A DNA stretch of 64,000 bases from Bacillus aerolatus (GCF_009183655.1 NZ_WEIO01000009.1:124001-188000); one strand, 5' to 3'. Counted from the stretch's first letter, positions 16,620-26,540 are shown. Numbers and translations are program-made. Notes: a model not told the origin generated them from the sequence alone.

Positions 16620-17762
16620 ATGACAAATCAATCTTTTACTTTAAATACAATGAAACCATTTTTGCAAGAAGCCTGGGATAAAGCTGGCTTTCAATCACCA
16701 ACACCAATTCAGGAAAAAGCGGTGCCAGCTATTCTTGAAGGAGCAGACATTATTGCCGAATCACCGACAGGAACAGGAAAGACACTTGCTTACTTGCTGC
16801 CGCTTCTTGAGAAAGTGGATCCTGCGAAAAAAGCTGTTCAGGCAGTGATTCTTGCCTCGTCAAGAGAGCTTGTTATGCAAATTGCCGATGAGGTCCGTGC
16901 GTGGGGGGGCGGCATTTCAAGTGCTGCGTTCATCGGCGGCGCGAATGTGAAGCGCCAGCTGGAAAAATTGAAAAAGCAGCCGCAAGTTGTGGCGGGCACG
17001 CCGGGCCGGATCCAAGAATTAATTCAAATGAAGAAATTAAAGATGCATGAAGTGAAGCTGCTCGTTCTTGATGAAGGCGACCAGCTGCTCGTACCGGAAC
17101 ATACAAAAAATATCGAAGCCATCATTAAATCGACGATGAAAGATCGTCAGCTTGTTATGTTTTCAGCTACGATGCCCGAAAAGGCGGAAGCTGCAGCAAA
17201 AGCATGGATGAAAGAGGCGAAAGTGATTAAGGTGGATAAGGAAGAACTGCCTCAATCGAAAGTGGATCATTTGTATTTCGTGTGTGACCGCAGGGAGAAG
17301 CAGGTGATGGTTGAGCGCATTATGCGCGGGTTTGAGCCGGAACGGATGCTGGCGTTTATTAAAGACATCGGCGAAGTAAATGCTTTTTCTCAAAAGCTCG
17401 ACTATAAAGGCTTTGCCAATGGCATTCTTCACAGTGACTTGAATAAACAAGAGCGGGCAAATGCATTAAAGCAATTCCGGGAAGGAAAGCTGCCTTTGCT
17501 TTTTGCTACAGACGTGGCGGCGAGAGGCTTGGACATTAAAGGATTGAGCCACGTCCTGCAATTTGATCTGCCGAAAGATGCGACGCAGTATACACATCGA
17601 GCAGGGCGCACAGGTCGTTCTGGTGAAGCTGGTACCGTTATCACGTTAGTAACGGAAAGAGAAGAGCGTGACTTGAAGCGAGTAGCGAAAGAATTAGGGA
17701 TCGAACTGAAGAAAAAGCTATTTTATAAAGGAAAACCTGTAGATGAAGACAGGAGAGATTAA
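16620..17762 (+). CDS. yfmL: DEAD-box RNA helicase YfmL
   Basis: 380 residues from ATG 16620 (after AAGGAG; the longer frame from 16518 has no site). Helicase motifs in order: Q motif near GFQSPTPIQEKAV, Walker A SPTGTGKT, GG, TPGR, motif II as DEGD (not DEAD), SAT, then FATDVAARGLDIKG and HRAGRTGRSG. Length and the short C-terminus match B. subtilis YfmL, which assists ribosome assembly. In B. subtilis yfmL and yfmM are neighbours; here yfmM lies one gene away on the other strand, a partly kept neighbourhood. Confidence 0.88.
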   Translation: MTNQSFTLNTMKPFLQEAWDKAGFQSPTPIQEKAVPAILEGADIIAESPTGTGKTLAYLLPLLEKVDPAKKAVQAVILASSRELVMQIADEVRAWGGGISSAAFIGGANVKRQLEKLKKQPQVVAGTPGRIQELIQMKKLKMHEVKLLVLDEGDQLLVPEHTKNIEAIIKSTMKDRQLVMFSATMPEKAEAAAKAWMKEAKVIKVDKEELPQSKVDHLYFVCDRREKQVMVERIMRGFEPERMLAFIKDIGEVNAFSQKLDYKGFANGILHSDLNKQERANALKQFREGKLPLLFATDVAARGLDIKGLSHVLQFDLPKDATQYTHRAGRTGRSGEAGTVITLVTEREERDLKRVAKELGIELKKKLFYKGKPVDEDRRD

Positions 17763-17781
17763 TCGAAAAAATAATTAGATG

Positions 17782-17824
17782 GGGCTGTCCCAGAAGCAAA
17801 GAACTAGACACCTATAGGACAGCC
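17782..17824. repeat. Short hairpin repeat (GGCTGTCC family)
   Basis: GGCTGTCC and its inverted copy GGACAGCC enclose CAGAAGCAAAGAACTAG and a few more bases. The left part matches the start of the 125-bp element at 538. It lies 20 bp after yfmL and could end its transcript, but there is no T run behind it. Confidence 0.6.
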
Positions 17825-17908
17825 ACTTGAGAACAGGATAGATTTGCTCATCACTTCTGCGTGTTTTTTATCAATAGGCTGGCCTTGTTCACCATTTCCG
17901 TCTACTGA

Positions 17909-17953
17909 AAAAGAGAGTGTCCAAAAGCCTAGCTTTTGGACACTCTCTTTTTT
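17909..17953. terminator. Strong bidirectional hairpin before the Dph6-like gene's end
   Basis: AAGAGAGTGTCCAAAAGC-CT-AGCTTTTGGACACTCTCTT with T and A runs outside: a nearly perfect 18-bp stem with a minimal loop, between convergent yfmL and the gene ending at 17964. The GTCCAAAAG core again resembles the window's hairpin family. Confidence 0.85.
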
Positions 17954-17963
17954 TTGCTTTTGC

Positions 17964-18629
17964 TTAATCAATTGGCTGAATTTCCAACCTTTTGCTCGTT
18001 TCATTGGAGGTGATGCTTTCCTTGGTAAATTGGATAGGATTTTGAAATAAAGGCCCGTCATAAACAAATGTGTGATATTCTCCATTTTCTCCTAGTGGAC
18101 AGATGTCTTTATCCCGAATCTTTTCAAAGAACGCAGCATCTAGATCATGGCCGAGCCAGCTGTCATCCAGAGCGTCTTCACGGACACGGATTACAGTTGC
18201 TTTGTAGCCAGAATTTATAAATGTCTTCAGCAAGTTCAGACTCTCTTCCTGCTGGATCCAGAGTGGATAGATGGCTTGCAGTCCAGCAGCAACGGCTACT
18301 TTCTCGCCCCATTCCCGGTGGCCGTCCAAGTAAATATCGCCAAATGCGATACCTTCAATCTGATACTTTTGCTTTAAATGGATTAAGTCTTCAATGAAAG
18401 CTTCTGTATAGCTTTCAAACGTACAGCGAATAAAATGAACAGGAATAGAAAGAGACCCGCTTTGTCGTTCGATCATTTCAATTTTTTCCCCATGGGCAAA
18501 TGTCAGGCCCATCTCTTGCGGAACGGTCGTGACAAGGCAGGCAAGTTCATATTTTTGATTAACTAAAGAGTCGAGCGCTAGGCAGCTGTCTTTGCCGCCG
18601 CTCCATGATAAAGCAATTCGTTTAACCAT
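17964..18629 (-). CDS. Dph6-related ATP pyrophosphatase (DUF71)
   Basis: 221 residues. The N-terminal PP-loop is RIALSWSGGKDSCLALD, the ATP-binding signature of N-type ATP pyrophosphatases. EGIAFGDIYLDGHREW and DICPLGENGEYHTFVYDGPLF are the signature blocks of the Dph6/MJ0570 (diphthine-ammonia ligase-related) family. Bacteria do not make diphthamide, so the bacterial member must act on another substrate, probably an ATP-driven amidation or thiolation. It lies 26 bp downstream of yfmM on the same strand and may be co-transcribed. Function unknown. Confidence 0.85.
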   Translation of the reverse strand: MVKRIALSWSGGKDSCLALDSLVNQKYELACLVTTVPQEMGLTFAHGEKIEMIERQSGSLSIPVHFIRCTFESYTEAFIEDLIHLKQKYQIEGIAFGDIYLDGHREWGEKVAVAAGLQAIYPLWIQQEESLNLLKTFINSGYKATVIRVREDALDDSWLGHDLDAAFFEKIRDKDICPLGENGEYHTFVYDGPLFQNPIQFTKESITSNETSKRLEIQPID

Positions 18630-18655
18630 TTAGCATGTCTCCATTATTGAGTATT

Positions 18656-20212
18656 TTAAAAAATTTTTGTCGTCCATGATTCACAATTCCATACTTCAGT
18701 TGCGACTTCCTGGTAAAATTCAGGCTCATGAGAGATAAGCAGAATACTGCCTTTATATGCTTTTAGCGCTCGCATCAACTCATCTTTCGCTTCTACGTCT
18801 AAGTGGTTGGTCGGCTCGTCAAGAACAAGCAAGTTCGTTTCGTTATTAATCAATTTGCACAGGCGGACTTTTGCTTTCTCTCCGCCGCTTAGGACGCTGA
18901 CTTTGCTTTCAATATGCTTTGTCGTCAAGCCGCATTTAGCAAGAGCGGCGCGAATTTCATATTGGGTAAAAGAAGGAAACTCTGTCCAAAGTTCCTCAAT
19001 GCACGTATGGTTACTTCCGGATTTAATTTCCTGCTCGAAATAGCCGATCTGTAATGATTCACCTCGCGCTACTTTTCCTGCCAGCGGCTGGATCTCACCG
19101 AGTATGCTGCGAAGCAGTGTTGTTTTTCCGATGCCGTTCGCCCCCGTTAAGGCGATTTTTTGCCCGCGTTCCATGCGCAAGTTCAGCGGCTTAGAGAGTG
19201 GTTCATTATAGCCGATGACTAAATCATTCGTTTCAAAAATCAGTTTGCCGGACGTGCGGCCTTCTTTAAAATTGAATTCCGGCTTTGGCCGCTCTTGTGC
19301 CAGTTCGATGACGTCCATCTTATCAAGTTTTTTCTGCCTGGACATGGCCATGTTTCTCGTAGAAACTCTTGCTTTATTACGGGCAACAAAATCCTTTAGT
19401 CCGGCAATTTCCTGCTGTTGTTTTTTATATGCCGCTTCGAGCTGCTGCTTTTTCATGTCATACACTTTTAGGAACTCATCATATGAACCGGCGTAACGGT
19501 TCAATTCTTGATTTTCCATATGATAAATTAAATTAATGACGCTGTTTAAGAAGGGAATATCATGAGAAATTAAAATGAATGCATTTTCATATTCCTGTAA
19601 ATAGCGTTTCAGCCACTCAATGTGCTGTTCATCCAAGTAGTTCGTCGGTTCATCGAGGAGAAGAATATCCGGTTTTTCAAGAAGAAGCTTAGCGAGCAAT
19701 ATTTTTGTCCGCTGCCCTCCGCTTAAATCATGGACATCCCGCCCAAGCCCAATTTCATCAAGACCAAGCCCGCGGGCGATTTCTTCCACTTTGGCATCTA
19801 TGACATAAAAGTCGTTATTTGTTAATAAGTCTTGAATTGTACCGGTTTCTTCAAGCAGTTTTTCCAACTCTTCAGAAGAAACTTCCCCCATTTTAGCGAA
19901 CAATTCATTCATTTCCGCTTCCAAGTCAAACAAATATTGAAAAGCGGTTTTAAGTACATCGCGTATCGTCATGCCTCTTTCAAGCACGGCATGCTGGTCC
20001 AAATAACCGACGCGGACATTTTTCGACCAAGATACTTTTCCTTCATCAGGCTGAAGCTGCCCGGTAATAATATTCATAAACGTAGACTTTCCTTCTCCGT
20101 TCGCGCCGATCAGGCCAATATGCTCTCCCTTCAACAGACGAAATGAAACTTTATCAAAAATGGCCCGGTCACCAAAGCCGTGGCTCAGCTGTTCAACTGT
20201 TAAAATACTCAT
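18656..20212 (-). CDS. yfmM: ABC-F family ATPase YfmM
   Basis: 518 residues, the length of B. subtilis YfmM and very similar throughout as I recall it. Two ABC cassettes: Walker A GANGEGKST near 37 and GANGIGKTT near 348; signatures LSGGQRTK and LSGGEKAK; Walker B LLLDEPTNYLDEQH and LVLDEPTNHLD. A linker of about 80 residues rich in K, Q and R (YDMKKQQLEAAYKKQQQE) joins them. No membrane helices. ABC-F proteins act on the ribosome rather than in transport; this one is a housekeeping type rather than a clear drug-resistance factor. Confidence 0.88.
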   Translation of the reverse strand: MSILTVEQLSHGFGDRAIFDKVSFRLLKGEHIGLIGANGEGKSTFMNIITGQLQPDEGKVSWSKNVRVGYLDQHAVLERGMTIRDVLKTAFQYLFDLEAEMNELFAKMGEVSSEELEKLLEETGTIQDLLTNNDFYVIDAKVEEIARGLGLDEIGLGRDVHDLSGGQRTKILLAKLLLEKPDILLLDEPTNYLDEQHIEWLKRYLQEYENAFILISHDIPFLNSVINLIYHMENQELNRYAGSYDEFLKVYDMKKQQLEAAYKKQQQEIAGLKDFVARNKARVSTRNMAMSRQKKLDKMDVIELAQERPKPEFNFKEGRTSGKLIFETNDLVIGYNEPLSKPLNLRMERGQKIALTGANGIGKTTLLRSILGEIQPLAGKVARGESLQIGYFEQEIKSGSNHTCIEELWTEFPSFTQYEIRAALAKCGLTTKHIESKVSVLSGGEKAKVRLCKLINNETNLLVLDEPTNHLDVEAKDELMRALKAYKGSILLISHEPEFYQEVATEVWNCESWTTKIF

Positions 20213-20487
20213 TACAAAACCCTCTCACTATTAAAGTTATTTCCTGCATTTATTTTACTACGGAGATCTTGAAATAGAAACTATTCCTTATGGTGATTAG
20301 GGTGAACGCCATAAGTTGGTGCATATGTTAGCGGAGATGGTAAAACAATATGAAAAATAAAGGCTGTCTTCTAGTTATGGATGATTTTAAATTGGGTAAA
20401 GGTAGATATAAACTTGTGCGGGAGGTGAAAGAGGAAAGTAGAGAAAATGCATGAAGACTGAACAGTATAAGTCATTCTACGCTTTCC

Positions 20488-21819
20488 TTGCCGTCTTTGA
20501 TCATTGTAAATGTATTGCTTATTGCTTTATTAATTGCGCTCACAGCTTTTTTTGTGGCTTCCGAATTTGCTATTGTCAAAGTCAGAATGTCGCGGATTAA
20601 TCAGCTGGTTGCTGAAGGAAACAAAAAAGCAGTTGTCGCGAAAAATGTAATCACACATATGGACGAATATTTATCTGCGTGCCAGCTCGGAATTACAATC
20701 ACTTCACTCGGACTTGGCTGGTTAGGTGAACCGACAGTCGAACGGATTTTGCATCCTCTTTTTGAACGGCTGAATGTAGCTCCTGCCGTAACAGGTGTAT
20801 TGTCCTTTATTATTGCTTTTGCATTTATTACATTTCTTCACGTTGTAGTAGGAGAGCTGGCACCAAAAACGGTGGCGATTCAAAAGGCGGAATGGCTGAC
20901 TTTGGCGTTGTCCCCCGCACTCACACTGTTTTACCGGGTGATGTATCCATTCATTTGGGCGTTGAACAGTTCGGCACGCTTATTGACAGGCTTGTTCGGA
21001 CTTGAACCAGCATCCGAGCATGAAGTAGCCCATTCAGAAGAAGAGCTGCGTATCATTTTATCGGAAAGTTTTAAAAGCGGCGAAATTAATCAATCCGAAT
21101 ACAAATACGTCGATAACATCTTTGAATTTGACGAAAGAATCGCGAAAGAAATTATGGTGCCGCGTACGGATATGATTACGTTGGCCAAGGACTTAACTTG
21201 GGAGGAGATCACAGAAGTATTAAAACAGGAAAAATTCACCCGTTATCCAGTAGATGATGGAGATAAAGACAACATCATCGGCATGGTTAACATAAAAGAG
21301 ATTTTTTCCTACTTTTTAAATAAAGACAACTATAACGAACGCCCGCTGGAATGGTTTGTTAAACCGACAATCAGTGTGATTGAAACGATTCCGATTCATG
21401 ATTTGCTGCTGAAAATGCAAAAAGAACGTATTCATATGGCGATTTTATTGGATGAATACGGCGGAACATCGGGGCTTGTTACAGTAGAGGATATTTTAGA
21501 AGAGATTGTCGGCGAAATACGTGATGAGTTCGACATTGATGAAAAGCCGGAAGTGCAAAAGCTTGGCAGCGGCCACTTTATGTTAAGTGCACGTGTATTA
21601 ATTACCGAAGTAAATGATATGCTTGGCATTCATTTGGCAGAAGACGATGTAGATACACTCGGCGGCTGGTTTTTAACACAAAATATTGATGTCAAACTTG
21701 GAGACACGCTCGAACAAGAAGGATATCAATTTATTATCCGTGACGTGGACGGCCACCATATTCACAGGATCGAAGTGAAAAAAACAACAAAGAGAGGAAG
21801 GGATGAGCTGTTTAATTAG
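20488..21819 (+). CDS. CNNM/CorC-type (HlyC) membrane protein
   Basis: 443 residues by the TTG at 20488. Domains: an N-terminal CNNM membrane domain (residues 1-200, with [25 protein letters not shown] at its end), two CBS domains (about 215-340, [43 protein letters not shown]) and a CorC_HlyC domain at the C-terminus ([10 protein letters not shown]). It resembles B. subtilis YhdP and relatives tied to Mg2+ efflux or homeostasis. The start is doubtful: no ribosome site precedes the TTG. The GGAGGTG/GAGGAAAG sites at 20421-20438 instead lead to an out-of-frame ATG and a stop, so either a frameshift or an unusual start is involved. No Mg2+ riboswitch was recognised upstream. Confidence 0.85.
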   Translation: MPSLIIVNVLLIALLIALTAFFVASEFAIVKVRMSRINQLVAEGNKKAVVAKNVITHMDEYLSACQLGITITSLGLGWLGEPTVERILHPLFERLNVAPAVTGVLSFIIAFAFITFLHVVVGELAPKTVAIQKAEWLTLALSPALTLFYRVMYPFIWALNSSARLLTGLFGLEPASEHEVAHSEEELRIILSESFKSGEINQSEYKYVDNIFEFDERIAKEIMVPRTDMITLAKDLTWEEITEVLKQEKFTRYPVDDGDKDNIIGMVNIKEIFSYFLNKDNYNERPLEWFVKPTISVIETIPIHDLLLKMQKERIHMAILLDEYGGTSGLVTVEDILEEIVGEIRDEFDIDEKPEVQKLGSGHFMLSARVLITEVNDMLGIHLAEDDVDTLGGWFLTQNIDVKLGDTLEQEGYQFIIRDVDGHHIHRIEVKKTTKRGRDELFN

Positions 21820-21837
21820 AGAGCTTTTCCTTTTCAA

Positions 21838-21882
21838 AAAAGGACTGTTCCAAAAGTCGTTACTTAAAAGACTTTTGGAGTA
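21838..21882. repeat. Imperfect hairpin related to the CCAAAAG repeats
   Basis: CCAAAAGTC-GTTACTTAAAA-GACTTTTGG is an exact 9-bp inverted repeat preceded by GGACTGTT, a diverged version of GGCTGTCC. It follows the CNNM gene by 18 bp. Confidence 0.55.
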
Positions 21883-21889
21883 AAATACA

Positions 21890-21926
21890 ATAAAAAAAGA
21901 AGCTGGCAAATGCCGCTTCTTTTTTA
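21890..21926. terminator. Bidirectional terminator
   Basis: AATAAAAAAAGAAGC-TGGCAAATGCC-GCTTCTTTTTTATT; the right arm touches the stop of the minus-strand gene at 21924. Confidence 0.85.
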
Positions 21927-24131
21927 TTGTTTAACTAAAGTTTCCACTATTGCATCGCCGTTTTTAGCTACGCGGACGAGGGCGGTGTTTTTCTCTTCCC
22001 AATCTTCACCTGTATGTTCAGGGATGAAGAAGTGTTCAATGCCGAGTTCGAGATTTCCGTAACGACCTTTACCTTGAATGGTTACTACTCCTTCGTTTCC
22101 GCCCGCTGATTGGTTCGCTGATGCAAACCGGACCGGCGTGTAAATAGCGACGTCACTGCCATGGTAAGAGACTGTTTCTTTCGTCTTTTCTAATTGTACG
22201 TACAGTTTGCCTTCTTTGAAGCGGCCGTCTTGCTGCTCATTTTGGTAGGTAGTATGAATAACATAGTTCAGCTGCACATAATCTCCCTGCAGTAAGGAGC
22301 GGGGATCGATCGGTTCCAGTTTCAGCGCGACAAGCTCTCCGTTTTGCAGCAGCTGTTCTTTTTGCCATGAAGTGAACCCAATAAAAGCAAGCTGGACAAC
22401 GAGAATGAGCGCAACGGGTTTCCAGTTCCATTCGAGAATGTTTCGTGCTTTTTCAGTGTTCTTTTTGCCCCACAAATAAAAGAGGAGAAAGAAAAGGGCA
22501 CTGACAAGGAAAAATGCAAGTGACTTGTGCAAAAGCTTCCAAACGAACTCATAATATTTCCAGGAGAGAAAAGCAGCGACGGCTGCCCACGTGACCCACT
22601 GGTACAGTCGTGATGAGCTTTTCGGATGAGTTAAATGAAAGTAAAAATACACAACAAAAATAAGATGCAAAACAATTGACACAGAAACTGAATGATCTTC
22701 ATCGCCTACCGTCATGGCAAAAAAATAGCAGAGAGACAACAAGTAAGCGAGCAGGCCCAATCGCTGTTGAGACCATTTCATAAACAAAGCGGCATTCAGC
22801 AGACCAAACAGAAGAAACACTATTTTTATCCACTCGCCGGAAATATCAAATTCCGAAAAAGTAGATAATATGGCGCTGAACAAGGCTCCATTTGCTGCTA
22901 AATAATAGAATAGTCCTGCTCTTATTCGAAAGAAGAGGAAAGACAGAACGATGAATGAGACAGCTAACAGCCAAAAAATCCACATTTGTCCGTGCATATA
23001 GGCAAAGAAAAATAAAAAAGCAATGCCGGTAATTTGCATAGTAAGCTGAACAACGATCAAATTTTTACTCTTAACAGCGAAGCTGCAGGCGATACAAACT
23101 GCTCCAATGGTGAAAAAGCTGTACATCATGCCATCGCCGAAGCTGAACAGCAAGGCGGCGAAAGAACCAATCGAAGCGATCGCGATGATCGTTGCTAAAA
23201 ATGAGAGAATCCCGACGAAAAATTTATACGTATAACGGCTCCACTTTTTATCTGATTCTTTCGTTGTTTTCGCTAGCTTTTGCAGCACGTATACACTAAA
23301 TCCGAAGACTGCGATCAGCAGCAAAAAGCCGGTGAAAAAAACAGTATCGCCAAACACCGTGATATAAATGAGAAAGGCGTTATAAATGATATAAACACCG
23401 AAAAAAAGCAGATGAACGGCCATTTCCACTGGATGTTTTTTGCGCTCATTGATGAACCTACGCCAAAAGAAAAAAATGAACGCGATGTAAATACCATGCA
23501 GCACCGTATAAAAAAGTGACCAAGAAGAGAAATCTGAAAAAATATCATAGATAGAATGTTTGTTCAGCAAAAAGAGAGAACAATATTGGGCGATGATTAA
23601 CGTGATAAACCCAAGCTTTTCAAGCCCCGATTTTTTCAGAGTATAAAACAGCACGAGATGAACGAAAATCATTGCTAAATAAATCATCGCTTCTTGAGTT
23701 CCTGAGTAGTCCATCCAAAAACCGGTTGGATAAACTTTCATCCAAATCGTTAACTCAAACAGCAGCAGTGTCAGCCAGTAAAATGGCTGGTACTTTGTAA
23801 AGAAAGCAAGAAGCACAACAGGTACGAGCCAAATGAGAAACAAGAGATAGGAGTCTGCATGGGAATTATACGTCTGGCCAATAAGAGCCACGCCGACCCC
23901 AAAGGAGATGGCGGATATGAATAGCCACCAATTGCTTAAATAGGCAAACGTGGGGCTTCTTTTATAAAAAATTGATATGGCAAAGCTGACAATGATCATT
24001 GCTATGCTTAAACTAATTTTCACCGGACGGTCCAGCAGCGGCCAGTTAGAGGCAAAAAAGTACACGACTCCAGCAATTAAAAAAATCAATCCAAGAATAT
24101 AGGGGATATCACCACGTTTATTTACTAGCAT
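21924..24131 (-). CDS. Large membrane protein with DUF2157-like and GDYXXLXY domains
   Basis: 735 residues from ATG 24131 (AAGGAC upstream; the frame continues upstream to 24281 without a site). About twenty hydrophobic helices: the N-terminal half resembles DUF2157 (GVVYFFASNWPLLDRPVKISLS, GVALIGQTYNSHADSY), the rest DUF4401-like. The extracellular C-terminal region has GDYVQLNYVI, the hallmark of the GDYXXLXY protein family, which is processed or anchored with such membrane halves. In other bacteria the halves are separate genes; here they are fused. Role unknown, perhaps envelope related. Single gene, divergent from topB. Confidence 0.8.
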   Translation of the reverse strand: MLVNKRGDIPYILGLIFLIAGVVYFFASNWPLLDRPVKISLSIAMIIVSFAISIFYKRSPTFAYLSNWWLFISAISFGVGVALIGQTYNSHADSYLLFLIWLVPVVLLAFFTKYQPFYWLTLLLFELTIWMKVYPTGFWMDYSGTQEAMIYLAMIFVHLVLFYTLKKSGLEKLGFITLIIAQYCSLFLLNKHSIYDIFSDFSSWSLFYTVLHGIYIAFIFFFWRRFINERKKHPVEMAVHLLFFGVYIIYNAFLIYITVFGDTVFFTGFLLLIAVFGFSVYVLQKLAKTTKESDKKWSRYTYKFFVGILSFLATIIAIASIGSFAALLFSFGDGMMYSFFTIGAVCIACSFAVKSKNLIVVQLTMQITGIAFLFFFAYMHGQMWIFWLLAVSFIVLSFLFFRIRAGLFYYLAANGALFSAILSTFSEFDISGEWIKIVFLLFGLLNAALFMKWSQQRLGLLAYLLSLCYFFAMTVGDEDHSVSVSIVLHLIFVVYFYFHLTHPKSSSRLYQWVTWAAVAAFLSWKYYEFVWKLLHKSLAFFLVSALFFLLFYLWGKKNTEKARNILEWNWKPVALILVVQLAFIGFTSWQKEQLLQNGELVALKLEPIDPRSLLQGDYVQLNYVIHTTYQNEQQDGRFKEGKLYVQLEKTKETVSYHGSDVAIYTPVRFASANQSAGGNEGVVTIQGKGRYGNLELGIEHFFIPEHTGEDWEEKNTALVRVAKNGDAIVETLVKQ

Positions 24132-24285
24132 GGCGGTCAGTCCTTTCCGCTTCTTATAATAAATATATATAGCAATTTCACCAAATATAATTGAAAAGCA
24201 GAAAGAAGTCACGGGTTTTGAGCAGACTCGTTCAATGGAAGGTGCGGCAAGGAAGTGTGTTTCCGCTAATTCAACAAACAAATGT

Positions 24286-24291
24286 TATAAT
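24286..24291 (+). promoter_or_regulatory. -10 element (TATAAT) upstream of topB
   Basis: A TATAAT occurs about 35 bp before the topB start within ATGTTATAATAATAACAG. No convincing -35 hexamer is at the right distance, so only the -10 is called. Confidence 0.45.
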
Positions 24292-24322
24292 AATAACAGT
24301 GTAAAAATGAAAGGATGTTACT

Positions 24323-26485
24323 ATGAGCAAAACAGTCGTATTAGCTGAGAAACCTTCTGTTGCCCGCGACATAGCCCGCATTTTAAATTGCGGCAAAAAA
24401 GGGAACGGCTTTTTGGAAGGAGATAAATACATTGTGACATGGGCGCTTGGCCATCTCGTGACACACGCAGATCCTGAGGCTTATGGCGATCAATATAAAA
24501 CTTGGAATCTGGCTGAGCTGCCGTTAATGCCAGACCAATTAAAGACGGTCGTTATTAAAAAAACCGGCAAACAGTTTCAATCGGTGAAAACCCAGCTGAA
24601 CCGCAAAGATGTAAAAGACATTGTTATAGCAACAGACGCCGGACGCGAAGGGGAGCTTGTCGCCCGCTGGATTATTGACAAGGCACATGTAAAAAAACCG
24701 GTGAAGCGTTTATGGATTTCTTCCGTGACCGATAAAGCGATTCGGGAGGGGTTTAAAAAGTTAAAAGAAGGCCGGGAATATGAAGATCTGTACCGTTCTG
24801 CGGTAGCGCGGGCCGAAGCCGATTGGCTCGTCGGCATTAATGCGACGCGAGCGCTGACGACAAAATTTAATGCCCAGCTTTCCTGCGGCCGTGTGCAGAC
24901 GCCAACAGTGGCGATGATTGCGCGAAGAGAAGAAGAAATAAAAAGTTTCAAGCCGAAAAGCTATTACGGGATCACTGCAGTGGCTGGCGATATCAAGTTA
25001 ACATGGAAAGATGCTAAATCGAATGATACAAAGACCTTTTCAGAAGAAAAGCGTGATCAGATCTTAAAGTCGATCCGCGATGAAAAAGCCGTTATTACTT
25101 CAGTGAAAAAAGCTGCAAAAAAATCATACGCACCGGAATTATACGATTTAACAGAGCTGCAGCGCGATGCCCATAAAATATTCAGCTATTCAGCGAAAGA
25201 AACGTTGTCCATTATGCAAAAACTATATGAACAGCATAAGCTTGTGACGTATCCGCGGACCGACTCCCGCTATTTATCAAGCGACATGACAGATACGTTA
25301 AAAGAGCGGGTGGAAGCAGTCGAAATCAATCCGTATACGAAATTCGCCGTAAAAGTCAAAAAGCGCGGCATTAAGCCGGATAAATCATTTATTAATGATG
25401 CGAAAGTAAGTGATCACCATGCAATCGTTCCGACTGAACAAACGGCGATTCTCTCCGATTTAAGTGATAAAGAGCGAAAAATTTACGATTTAATTGTCAA
25501 GCGCTTTTTAGCTGTTTTGCTGCCGCCATTTGAGTATGAGCAGACAACGGTGGAAGCGAAAGTTGGTTCGGAAACCTTTACGGCTAAAGGAAAGGTCATT
25601 ACTTCTCTTGGCTGGAAAGAAGTGTACGGCAAAGAAGAGGAAGATGAAGCTTCATTGCCTGCTGTGAAACAAGGAGAAGCGCTGGAAATAGCTGCATTAA
25701 CCGGGACGCGTGGAGAAACAAATCCGCCGCCGCGATTTAACGAAGGTACGCTGTTATCCGCGATGGAAAATCCGACGAAATACATGGAGGAAGAAAATCA
25801 ACAATTAAAACAAACGTTGAGCCGGACAGGCGGGCTTGGAACAGTGGCGACAAGAGCAGACATTATCGAAAAGTTGTTCAATACGTTTTTAATTGAGAAA
25901 AAAGGGAAGGACATTTTCATCACGTCAAAGGGAAAGCAGCTGCTTGAACTTGTCCCGAACGAACTACAGTCGCCTGCATTAACAGGTGAGTGGGAGCAGA
26001 AGCTGGATGCCATTGCAAAGGGCAAGCTGAAGCCGCAAGTCTTTATGAAAGAAATACGCGGCTATACAAAGTCAGTCACAAATGAAATTAAAAATAGCGA
26101 CAAAAAATTTAAACACGACAATGTAACCGGCAGCCAATGCCCGGACTGCGGAAAACTGTTACTTGAAGTAAATGGTAAAAAGGGAAAAATGCTCGTCTGC
26201 CAGGACCGGGAGTGCGGTTACCGCAAAAATGTAGCAAAGCTGACGAACGCCCGCTGCCCGAACTGTCATAAAAAGCTTGAGCTTCGCGGCGAAGGAAAAG
26301 GGCAAATTTTCGTCTGTCGGTGCGGACACAGGGAGAAATTGACTTCTTTCCAGGAACGCCGAAAGAAAACATCCGGAAATAAAGCAACGAAGCAAGATGT
26401 AAATCAGTATTTGAAAAAGCAAACGAAAGATGAACCGATTAACACAGCTCTCGCTGATGCTTTAGCTAAACTGAAATTAAAATAA
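24323..26485 (+). CDS. topB: DNA topoisomerase III
   Basis: 720 residues. Type IA topoisomerase: TOPRIM domain at the N-terminus (VLAEKPSVARDIARIL, IATDAGREGELVARWI with the acidic metal site), the active-site tyrosine in KLVTYPRTDSRYLS near residue 310, and the central DLTELQRDAHKIFSYSAKETL block. The C-terminus has two zinc-finger-like pairs, CPDCGKLLLE...CQDRECGY and CPNCHKKLEL...CRCG. It relaxes and decatenates single-stranded regions of DNA, often together with RecQ (also in this window, not adjacent). ATG 24323 is preceded by AAAGGATG. Monocistronic with a clear terminator. Confidence 0.95.
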   Translation: MSKTVVLAEKPSVARDIARILNCGKKGNGFLEGDKYIVTWALGHLVTHADPEAYGDQYKTWNLAELPLMPDQLKTVVIKKTGKQFQSVKTQLNRKDVKDIVIATDAGREGELVARWIIDKAHVKKPVKRLWISSVTDKAIREGFKKLKEGREYEDLYRSAVARAEADWLVGINATRALTTKFNAQLSCGRVQTPTVAMIARREEEIKSFKPKSYYGITAVAGDIKLTWKDAKSNDTKTFSEEKRDQILKSIRDEKAVITSVKKAAKKSYAPELYDLTELQRDAHKIFSYSAKETLSIMQKLYEQHKLVTYPRTDSRYLSSDMTDTLKERVEAVEINPYTKFAVKVKKRGIKPDKSFINDAKVSDHHAIVPTEQTAILSDLSDKERKIYDLIVKRFLAVLLPPFEYEQTTVEAKVGSETFTAKGKVITSLGWKEVYGKEEEDEASLPAVKQGEALEIAALTGTRGETNPPPRFNEGTLLSAMENPTKYMEEENQQLKQTLSRTGGLGTVATRADIIEKLFNTFLIEKKGKDIFITSKGKQLLELVPNELQSPALTGEWEQKLDAIAKGKLKPQVFMKEIRGYTKSVTNEIKNSDKKFKHDNVTGSQCPDCGKLLLEVNGKKGKMLVCQDRECGYRKNVAKLTNARCPNCHKKLELRGEGKGQIFVCRCGHREKLTSFQERRKKTSGNKATKQDVNQYLKKQTKDEPINTALADALAKLKLK

Positions 26486-26493
26486 CAAACATG

Positions 26494-26540
26494 TCTGCAA
26501 AGAAGCACTTGTCTTGTTTCTTTGCAGGCTTTTTTTCTTT
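26494..26540 (+). terminator. topB terminator
   Basis: CTGCAAAGAA / TTTCTTTGCAG with loop GCACTTGTCTTG and T run GGCTTTTTTTC. A second small hairpin CAAGGA-TCCTTG followed by seven T lies at about 26553-26580, just before the metA promoter region. Confidence 0.85.

Noticed and set aside
20213-20487. Possible Mg2+ riboswitch before the CNNM/CorC gene
   Set aside because: A 9-bp inverted repeat (CTTATGGTG/CGCCATAAG) is present near 20288, but none of the conserved M-box core could be found and there is no terminator. I see nothing else in this interval.
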